This document shows, one piece after another, positions 56,990 through 64,000 of a stretch of DNA of 64,000 bases. Where the stretch lies: NCBI GenBank assembly GCA_947650285.1, contig CANTFL010001299.1, forward strand, positions 186,001 to 250,000. Reading direction: 5' to 3'. The notes under the pieces were generated by a model that made no database searches, had not been told where the DNA came from, and was given only the letters and a program-made list of their open reading frames with translations. The stretch's first letter is position 1; every line of letters begins with the position of its first letter. The DNA comes from Hyaloperonospora brassicae. Lineage: Eukaryota; Oomycota; Peronosporomycetes; Peronosporales; Peronosporaceae. The translations under genes and the position numbers were made by a program.

Positions 56990-57571
56990 ATGACGACAGC
57001 AAAGGCAGAGAAAACGGTGCACGGGGAGGCCTTGCATCCTCCGCCGGGACAAGACGCGAATGGAATTACGATCGGTCAGTGGTCGAGTCCTGTGATTCCA
57101 GAAGAGCCCACGAGCTGCATGGCGTCGAACGTGAACGTCGAGGCCTGTTGCCCGTGCTTCCCTTTGGCACAGATCGAGGGGCGTCTTGGCCTCACGTCCT
57201 ATTGCTGTGCGCTGTGCTGGTACTCGATAGCTTTCGCGCTGTTGGCTGGGGCTTTCGCAACCGTGTGGATCTTCGTGGCCCTGTGGATCAACTCCCAGAC
57301 CTACCGCGACCGCGTCAGCGTCACGGGTCGTATCCTGTGGATTGCAGGCGCGCTCACTCTGACGTCGCTGGCGTCGTTGCTGCTCATCTACCGCATCTCG
57401 ACGCTGCGCGCGACTGTGCGCGAGCGCTTCGACATTCCTGGGTCGATCCGTGAAGACCGCGCGGCAGCGTGGCAAGAAACTGCTCGAGCCATACAGCAGA
57501 TGCAACGACACCTCAAGATCGACCGGGCCAAGTGTGGTGCCGTCAACGCTCTACCGGCCTACGTAGTGTAA
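56990..57571 (+). CDS. PLAC8 family protein
   Basis: Single exon, 193 aa from ATG 56990; the open frame above it has no ATG. The PLAC8 hallmarks are VEACCPCFPLAQIEGRLG (CCPC at about 53-56), the CCALCW cluster, a membrane segment at about 78-100, a second at about 115-135, and the conserved LRATVRERFDIPGSIREDRA followed by a Gln-rich end. The usual C-terminal CC..C pairs are missing: the region reads WQETARAIQQMQRHL. Family members are small membrane proteins linked to metal transport or organ/cell size control in plants. The function here is not known. Lies 270 bp downstream of the repeat-protein gene on the same strand. Confidence 0.8.
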   Translation: MTTAKAEKTVHGEALHPPPGQDANGITIGQWSSPVIPEEPTSCMASNVNVEACCPCFPLAQIEGRLGLTSYCCALCWYSIAFALLAGAFATVWIFVALWINSQTYRDRVSVTGRILWIAGALTLTSLASLLLIYRISTLRATVRERFDIPGSIREDRAAAWQETARAIQQMQRHLKIDRAKCGAVNALPAYVV

Positions 57572-58019
57572 CGTACGTGGAGAGCGAGAGGCAGCGAGAG
57601 ACAGCGAGAGAGGGATAATGGCGCTGCCGTAGCTAAGCGTGTTGGTCGTTTCTCTCTCTTTGGCCGTTTGTTGTCGATCAACTTGAGTACTCCATGCGAT
57701 GCAGCGCAGTGCAGTGCACAGCTTGACAGAGTTTGCGTCTTCTCGACGGCGCGTGGAGCTCAGTAGCAGCAATCAAAGACCGCTATCAGCGCCTTGCGAC
57801 GCCCGACATGAAGAGCAGATCCTGCAGTAGCTGCTGTAACATGTGAGAGTCAGCTGAGCGTTCTGCTGCTGCTGCTGCTGCTTTCATCTCTGCAGACAGC
57901 AGCACTGAGCTGCAGTGTTTTGGGTCGGGAGAAGACGCATCTGACGCCCTCAAATTGCTTTGGTGGCTGTTGACTCGCGTCAGACTCGCTGTTGCTGCAG
58001 TTGGCAGTGCTGCCCTTGA

Positions 58020-58355
58020 CGCAAGAACGTCGAGACTGGTTGCTGTGGTGCACGAACCGACAGAGACAGCAACGCGCTCGCACGGGGAGCGGCACTTGTG
58101 CGGACTGGCGCAGACGCAGGACCGGTGGACTCGTCGAGCCGCGCATTCGATCGCGTTTGGCCTCTTCGTGGAGACGTTTGCGGCTGCTACATCGAGTCCA
58201 TGGACGTTGGAGACGCGGCCGGGACAGGACAGGACACGACTGCTGCTGTACTGGCAGTAAGTAAGGCAGACACGAGCGCGCCGAGCGTCAGTCGTGGCAC
58301 CACAGTGCGCGTGCTCGCGGCAGACGATCTCGGTCGCTGGTTGGCGTACAAGTGA
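58020..58355 (+). CDS. possible 3' coding exon (hypothetical)
   Basis: An open frame with coding-like composition (FDRVWPLRGDVCGCYIESMDV, TTVRVLAADDLGRWLAYK) ends at a stop at 58353-58355. It is closed upstream by a TGA at 58017. It has no ATG before 58200, so an upstream exon is likely but I could not place it. It ends only 30 bp from the stop of the gene on the other strand. Not recognised. Confidence 0.35.
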   Translation, partial: RKNVETGCCGARTDRDSNALARGAALVRTGADAGPVDSSSRAFDRVWPLRGDVCGCYIESMDVGDAAGTGQDTTAAVLAVSKADTSAPSVSRGTTVRVLAADDLGRWLAYK

Positions 58356-58385
58356 AAAGTAAATTGAAGTTGCACGTGGGATGTT

Positions 58386-58860
58386 CTACCGCGGGCGTTG
58401 AAGGAAAGAAGAATGATGGTCAGTGAAGTTTCCGTTGTGTCGTTGTTGCAGCAATGTTGGAGGAAACCGATTGATGACGACGACGTCGCCAGATATCTGT
58501 TGCTCGAAAGGATTGGCGCGACGTGGAGCATAGTCGATGTCTGATTGTACATGTGTATATGTCTCCCCTTTTGCCCATAAATTGATGGCACTGTCGTCGT
58601 GGACAACGCGGACGATTGATGGGAAATCGGCCACAACTTTGTCTTTGTGCAGGATGCACCAGTTCGGGATGACGCCGTGGTCGTCGACGTTGAAGTAGAG
58701 CATAGCCCCTGCCTGTGGTCAGGTGTACCTACACACACGATCCTTCGCAGCGATAAAGATCGTCACGAGAATCGCCTTGTTGAGCGAGAGCTCCACTCAC
58801 CTTCGTACAGATAGATGCACGAGCTGTCGATTATGCCGGTCGACAGCGTCTTCTTAAACA
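58386..58860 (-). CDS. uncharacterised spliced protein, at least two exons (5' end not found)
   Basis: Exon A is 58860-58801 (acceptor CTGAACAG, 60 bp). The intron is 58800-58709 (92 bp, donor GTGAGT, acceptor CAGGCAG). Exon B is 58708-58386. The junction (phase 1) gives a smooth reading: GIIDSSCIYLYEG, then AMLYFNVDDHGVIPNWCI, then LHKDKVVADFPSIVRVVHDD, then AINLWAKGETYT. The frame above exon A is closed by a TGA, so at least one more exon is needed upstream. The dense, ordered composition argues for a conserved globular protein, but I do not recognise the family. Confidence 0.55.
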
Positions 58861-59399
58861 CTGTTCAGGACGACGGCTCTTGTGTGGCAGACATTAGTGG
58901 TAAAGTAGTTTTGTGCAAGCAAACAGATCGACCCACTTGTAGACAACAGCATTCCACCGGGATAACTCGCGTGGCCAATATTATAGCGCCATGCACACGT
59001 GCGCTTCAGCTTCTAGGGCTTTTGGGCTACTGCAGCCAAGTCAACTAGTAGAGAGGAGCAGAGTGGCTTGTGCTCTCATGGGACAAATGGATCAGAGCAA
59101 AAGTACTTTCACGTTCGCGCAGCTCAATTGGTCGAAAGTCCTGCAGACGAGAGTGCCGAATCTGCGACACGTGCCGTCAGTTTCGGGTCAACACACTGTC
59201 TTTGCTCGTTATATATCGCACCTCGAAGCGGGGCGGCCGGCACTCGACAGATCTCCCCCACACAATAGCGCTTCTCTTTCAGATGGCACCCCCCCGAGAG
59301 TTGACGACATTCCATGCACTTGACCTCGAAATGACGTTCGTCACATTACGACCCTTCGTGCCAGGAGACGAAAAGACTGCGAGTCGTTGCGTCGACGCG
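58861..59399. other. no gene resolved
   Basis: Probably contains the missing 5' exon(s) of the gene at 58386-58860. Short frames with CRICDTC (+) and MECRQLSGGCH (-) are present but cannot be assigned. Confidence 0.35.
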
Positions 59400-60023
59400 T
59401 CACGACAGCAGCAGTTGGCTCGTCTGCTTGACAAACGCTGTGCCGTTGCCCCATGCGGTGGGGAATGTGAGCTCCATTGGGAAGCGACATCCATTGGCAT
59501 CGATTAAGTCGTTTTCATACCTGTCCAGGAGAGCGCACCGCATTCGCGCGTCGCTGTCCAGTGCACCTTTCAGTGTGACGGCCCGAGCAATTGGTCTTCC
59601 TGACAATCGCTTGCCACTCTGGCGGTTCCCGTGCGCACGCGCTGTGTGAGCAACAGGTGTCCGGCTCCTGTCTACGGCCATTGATGTCTCGAGCCATCGA
59701 AACGAATCTGATGCCTTTGGGCCTCGAGCAAGCGCTCGCTCGGGCCGTGCTCTTTTGTCTCCCGTCAACAGTGTCGTCACATCAGCGCACTTCATGGCGC
59801 TCTCGAGAGCACACAGTGACGCGCGACGTTCGGCGGTCGTCCATGCGGACGCCAAAGTCGACGCTCACACGGCACGAGAGTCCGTCGAGTCGATCAGCTC
59901 CAGTGCAAGTGCAGACCGAGCGACGCATAGCCATTTTGCACCCAAGCGGTCTGCGGTGCGGGACAAGAACCGCGAGACAGGAATTCGCACATACTCGATG
60001 GCTTCCACGGGCTCAATGTTCGA
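59400..60023 (-). pseudogene. coding-like frame interrupted by one TGA; likely extra exons of the PHD gene or a separate gene
   Basis: One minus-strand frame is open from 60023 to 59868 (EAIEYVRIPVSRFLSRTADR, then WLCVARSALALELIDSTD). It meets a TGA at 59867-59865 and is open again to a stop at 59402-59400 (SLCALESAMKCADVTTLLTG, RCALLDRYENDLIDANGCRF). Continuity of coding-like sequence on both sides suggests either a roughly 69-bp intron (GTGAGC donor beside the TGA, acceptor at CTCGAGAG) or a nonsense mutation. It could be the C-terminal part of the PHD-finger gene just upstream, whose last codons also overlap a GTAAGC donor. Confidence 0.4.
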
Positions 60024-60098
60024 TCACCGTCGATCGACGCAACTCTGCTGGAACTGGAGCTGTTTCCCAGTCGCTGCCCATTCACTGGCATTGCCTGC

Positions 60099-63068
60099 TT
60101 ACTTGGCAACTGCACTGTGCTGAAGAGAGATCGTCGTTGACGCCGGAACTGAACGATCAGCGCACGGTATCGTGATCACCGCAGCGAGGTGGCAAACGTT
60201 CGCGCAAAAGCTAAGCCACGTCCGCGCATCCTTTGCGGATGGCCTCGACGGACTCTTCCGCAAATCGAGGCGATGTCGGACACCGTCTATGGTACAATAA
60301 GTCAGGGAAATGGGCAAGTCATCGCGCGGTGTTCTATGGCGCTGCTGCTGCTCCACCCAACGCTGGGATTGGTACACGTTCATGCCGAGATACTCGTCGG
60401 TACAATGCGAGTGCGGCATCAGCGTTTCCACCAGTCGGGCGCGCACCACTGACTCCAACTCACGAAAGCTCCGCATGCTCAGCAAGTCCAGCAGCACGAA
60501 TCCGGGCGGCGCAGACGACGGTTTCCTCCTCGAGTCAGAGCTCCCGGACATTTGCGCGTCGGTCTCAAGCGTCTGCACAAAGCACTTGATGTCGCGCTTG
60601 TTTTGGCTTACTAGCAAACGACTAACGGCGTTGAATCTGGATCGACGCAGCCCACTGTGGCCCAGCATCACAGACGGTCGGTAAAATGCGGGACGAAAGC
60701 TCGAGGCACGAGCGGCCCAGGGAAATGCATCTACGTCACTTGGAATTCGTGCCACCACCGGTCTGGATCGATCAGCTTCCTCGAGGTAGCGCAACGCCAC
60801 GCGCTTCAGCTCTGCCAGTACTGGCGGTGGTGTCTCCGCCAACAGCTTTTGCCTTCGGGTCAGCAGCCTTCGCTTCTGACGATGCAGCGTGCGTACGGTT
60901 GACGCCACCGGCGAAATGCGCGAGGTGTCTGATGTCGAGGCAGTGGTTCGACTTCCTCCCGAACGAATGCGGTGGATGTCGATAGGCGCACAATCTGCTG
61001 TGCTGGTCCACATTGGCGTCTTGGTCTCGAGCTTCCGGCGCTTCGCACTGGCGAGACGCTGTGCATCATCCGTCGTCTGTGCATTGTTATTCGCGGCAGA
61101 GCCAGCGATACTGCCGTTACCACTGTTCATGTGCGCCGAGACACTTTGCGACCGAGTCACGCCGAGACAAGCGTGTGCCCCAGACTGACTTCCGTTCGTC
61201 GGCTGAGCATCTTGCTTCGTTGCTGAGGTCGCGTCTACTGTACTCGTGTGGTCTTGTATCACCGTAGAACCACCAGGCGGAGATGGGACTGGATGTGCGT
61301 CGGACGGCATCGCATCGGTAGCTTGCTCCGCTTCTGCTTCATGTGGACTTCTTCCGACACTTCTTGGTCGTCTCGGATGCAGCGTTCCACAACTCGAGCC
61401 GTTCGCAGCAGGTCCACTGCTCTGCGCGTCGGCATTGCCATTCATCGACAGGTTCCGGTCCACGTCTGCCGCAACACCAGTGCCATTTACACTCATGGAA
61501 GCTTGCTGTCCCGGGCGGCTCTTACGCGTGTCAATGTACAAGTAAGAGGGCGCTACATCCCCGAGGCCGTCATACCGACGCGGCTCTGCTAGAGTCAGGA
61601 ATTGACGCCAGCGCACAAGTCCTTGCTCGGCATCGCTAGTAGCCTGCGCTGCCGTCACTCCCAGCGCGTTCAGGCACGCAGCAAACGCTGCGTTACTGGC
61701 TTGCACGATGCGCTTCGCTTCACTGTCGTCCACGTGATTCTCCAGGCACCGCAGCTGGAGCTCCACCATCACGTGCCGTTGCAAACAGTGACGAACAAAG
61801 TCCACCGGGCGGGCAAAGTCCGAGGCCGTGGCCGTGCGCAGGGCGTACTGGTTCGGCACCACGAGCACGTTGTCGTCGGCAAACATGCGCACGTTCAGGA
61901 GCTGGTTCCCGCATCCACGGGGTTCGGTCTCTTCCGCCGAGATCACGACGCCCCAGTGGTTCGCCACGTCCGGGGCCGCAGTCTTGACGCTCGACGGTAG
62001 CAGCGCGTTGTCAAACTCGAGCACGAGCACTGCGTCGCCTGCTGCGAGGCGCATCCGGAGCGAGTTGCTGGCGTCTGGACTCGAGAGCGCTGCGAACGTG
62101 GACGGGGTCTCGTTCCTGTCGTGTCGGGGACACTCGAAGAGATGCAGCGACGACGAAGACGACGCGGGTTCCGCTGTACTGCTGCTGCTGCCCGTCAACG
62201 ACAAACTGCTGCTGCTATTGCTACTGCTGCTGCTGCTGCTGCGAGCACCTGCTCGAGGACAGCACAGGTGCGTCATGTGCGAGCAGACAGAGCAGCTCCG
62301 GCACTGTTTCATGTCCGTCTCCAGGCTGCCGCACGTCTCGCACGTGTGACGCGGACAGACGAACGCGCGCTTTTGCTCCGGCTGCAGCTCGTCCGGCGTC
62401 GGCTGCGGCCGTCGACAGTGCGCGTGGAAGTGCCGCCCGCAGTCGCGCACGACGCACTTGCGCATCCCATTGGCGTCGTGGCCCAAGAAGCCGCAGCGGC
62501 TGCAGCAGTGCACGCCCCTCACGCACTGCGCGCACGTCCAGTGGTCGGCAGCAGCAGCAGCGGCGTCGCCTGTGGGTGCACCAGACGGCAGTGGGCGTAG
62601 CTGATTGACGCACTTGAGGTGGGCAGCGCGCGCGCAGCTGCCGCCGCAGTGCAACAGGTTGCGGCCGCTCAAGCCGCAGAGGAAACACGTGCAGGGGAAG
62701 AGCGAGACGACAGGCGACGCGCGTCGGTCGTGGCGCTGGCGCTTGGGCGAGCGCGTGGCGGCCGACGGGCCGTCCGGTGCGTCGTCTCGACGATCGGGCA
62801 GCTGTTCGTCGGCGTTGACGCGCGCGCACTCGTGTTCGTGGAACGCCTTTTCGTGGGCGCGCGCGCTGGCGGCGTAGACGTGCAAACAGCGCGTGCAGTG
62901 GGAGGGAGTGGAGGACGCGGACGGAGAAGAGGGAGACGCGGGGGCGGAGGGAGAGGCGGGCGTGAACGAGGAGCAGGACACGACGTGCAGCGCGAAGGAC
63001 GACGCGCTGGCGGGCGGCGCGAACGATTGGGCGCACACAGGACAAGATCGCGGCGGCGAGTCCGGCAT
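60099..63068 (-). CDS. multi-PHD-finger chromatin-type protein
   Basis: 989 aa from ATG 63068; the frame is open to 63233 but without another ATG. An N-terminal C2HC finger (CPVC...H...C, 9-32) is followed by a second zinc-binding stretch (CTRC...HEHEC, 58-81) and a basic nuclear-signal-like KRQRHDRR. Three PHD-type fingers then lie side by side at about 126-182, 188-238 and 243-315 (FLCGLSGRNLLHCGG, HCCSRCGFLGHDANGMRKC, TCETCGSLETDMKQC). A beta-rich segment at about 350-470 (AVLVLEFDNALLPSS, HWGVVISAEE, LNVRMFADDNVLVVPNQ) may be a Tudor/PWWP-like reader. The middle is disordered and Ser/Thr-rich. The last 230 residues are conserved-looking but unassigned (PISLTYCTIDGVRHRLDLR). The PHD trio recalls NSD and trithorax proteins, but no SET domain is seen. 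Role inferred as a histone-reading nuclear regulator. The stop at 60099 overlaps AA|GTAAGC, so the true C-terminus may be spliced. Confidence 0.8.
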   Translation of the reverse strand: MPDSPPRSCPVCAQSFAPPASASSFALHVVSCSSFTPASPSAPASPSSPSASSTPSHCTRCLHVYAASARAHEKAFHEHECARVNADEQLPDRRDDAPDGPSAATRSPKRQRHDRRASPVVSLFPCTCFLCGLSGRNLLHCGGSCARAAHLKCVNQLRPLPSGAPTGDAAAAAADHWTCAQCVRGVHCCSRCGFLGHDANGMRKCVVRDCGRHFHAHCRRPQPTPDELQPEQKRAFVCPRHTCETCGSLETDMKQCRSCSVCSHMTHLCCPRAGARSSSSSSSNSSSSLSLTGSSSSTAEPASSSSSLHLFECPRHDRNETPSTFAALSSPDASNSLRMRLAAGDAVLVLEFDNALLPSSVKTAAPDVANHWGVVISAEETEPRGCGNQLLNVRMFADDNVLVVPNQYALRTATASDFARPVDFVRHCLQRHVMVELQLRCLENHVDDSEAKRIVQASNAAFAACLNALGVTAAQATSDAEQGLVRWRQFLTLAEPRRYDGLGDVAPSYLYIDTRKSRPGQQASMSVNGTGVAADVDRNLSMNGNADAQSSGPAANGSSCGTLHPRRPRSVGRSPHEAEAEQATDAMPSDAHPVPSPPGGSTVIQDHTSTVDATSATKQDAQPTNGSQSGAHACLGVTRSQSVSAHMNSGNGSIAGSAANNNAQTTDDAQRLASAKRRKLETKTPMWTSTADCAPIDIHRIRSGGSRTTASTSDTSRISPVASTVRTLHRQKRRLLTRRQKLLAETPPPVLAELKRVALRYLEEADRSRPVVARIPSDVDAFPWAARASSFRPAFYRPSVMLGHSGLRRSRFNAVSRLLVSQNKRDIKCFVQTLETDAQMSGSSDSRRKPSSAPPGFVLLDLLSMRSFRELESVVRARLVETLMPHSHCTDEYLGMNVYQSQRWVEQQQRHRTPRDDLPISLTYCTIDGVRHRLDLRKSPSRPSAKDARTWLSFCANVCHLAAVITIPCADRSVPASTTISLQHSAVAK

Positions 63069-64000
63069 GATGGCGAGCGAGCGGGCGAGAGTGATGGTCG
63101 CTGGCAGTGCAGCGCGGTCGCGCGAGAGGCTGGTGGTGGTGTGAAGCACACTAGATTGGGAAGCAGAACGGATGGAGGAGGAGGAGGAGGACGACGACGA
63201 TGACCTCTTTGCCTGCTGCCACCGATTCTGCACGAGCTGATTGGACTGAAGTCAAACACGAGCGAGAGTGCGAAACAGATGTGACTCTGTTTCCGACAGG
63301 GGTGGACCGCAGGATATGTGATCGATCCCGAGTCTACCAGGAAAGCAACGCCGACTTCCTCGTGTTACTTCAGTGGTTGTTTGCGGACCTTGTCACTCTT
63401 GGCGACGGCTCTCGCACTTTGCCGAGCAGTATCATGTTGCCCTAAAAGCAAACATGAACCCTTTGGCCTACCCCTCTCGACCCTCCCGAGCATGCCACCT
63501 CATCTAGTGGCGCCAAAGTCCCATTTGCCAACAACTACGGTGGTGCACTGCCGCTATGCGTCAAAGTCGACTACTGTCTCGAGCAACGCGCAGCCGGCTA
63601 CGCCTGACCATTTGCTGTTCAGTTGACTGTTGCGTTGAACATGGAGGTGCGCTACCACACTCGCTGCAGTGCTGTCATGGGTGAGTGAATGCATACTTGC
63701 CCAACTCGAACACATCTTGACATGCCTGCCATCTTATCTTACCTTTGTCGACCGCTTTTGCGGCCCGTCGAGCTAAGCGTGCGCGATGTCCAAAGTGGTG
63801 ACGAGTAGCACACGGATGCCACCATTCGTAGCATTTTTATGGCGGCTGTTGCCGTCTGCTATAACACTGCGGTCGGTCACGCACTGTATTCCAGCGCCTT
63901 TCGAAGCGTCCGGCAGCGCGCAAGTCCAGAGCACTTGTACCGACGCAACAGTTGCTTTGCGAAAGCCAACTGCACGGGTTTGTTTGCGGTGCAGTCGAGC
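63069..64000. other. 5' flank of the PHD gene and window end; no gene supported
   Basis: Starts with the PHD gene leader, including a trinucleotide run at about 63174-63202. After that only short frames without motifs. Confidence 0.55.

Overview
This window is nuclear DNA of an oomycete, most probably of the Phytophthora / downy mildew / Pythium kind. The evidence is direct. Genes have few, short GT-AG introns (70-320 bp). Initiator elements of the oomycete Inr/FPR type sit just upstream of several ATGs. Two START-FYVE proteins of the type expanded in oomycetes are present, along with a candidate RXLR-type secreted effector remnant, a secreted Pro/Thr-rich repeat protein of the cyst/cell-surface type, and an LRR receptor-like protein with a TKL-type kinase fold. 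No species is inferred.

Layout. 0.3-5.6 kb: START-FYVE protein (+) and a two-exon Myb/SANT-like protein (-). 5.6-11.4 kb: gene-poor. 11.4-16.6 kb: beta'-COP (+, start codon alone in exon 1) facing a three-exon profilin-like protein (-). 16.6-24.5 kb: gene-poor and unstable, with a suspicious homopolymer tract, a hairpin, a LINE fragment and a frameshifted effector-like gene. 24.5-41.5 kb: gene island with a second START-FYVE protein (-), an NT-C2 coiled-coil protein (-), a six-exon LRR receptor pseudokinase (-), a membrane-anchored prolyl 4-hydroxylase (+) and a THH1/TOM1/TOM3-type seven-pass membrane protein (-). Many microsatellites lie in introns and spacers of this island. 41.5-53.2 kb: gene desert with scattered short reading frames and a decayed LINE 3' end. 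53.3-64 kb: second island with a 1136-aa secreted repeat protein (+), a PLAC8 protein (+), small uncharacterised spliced genes, and a multi-PHD-finger chromatin-type protein (-).

How the genes work together. There is no operon logic, as expected for a eukaryote. Several genes serve the membrane and secretory system: two lipid/PI3P-binding START-FYVE proteins, beta'-COP, NT-C2 coiled-coil, THH1-like, P4H in the ER lumen, and PLAC8. Two encode secreted or surface products, and one is a non-catalytic receptor. The alternation of gene islands with decayed repeat-rich stretches carrying the effector-like remnant fits the known two-speed organisation of oomycete pathogen genomes. That last point is inference from one window.

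Splice models were derived by eye from reading-frame continuity, GT-AG sites and phase. They need transcript support.
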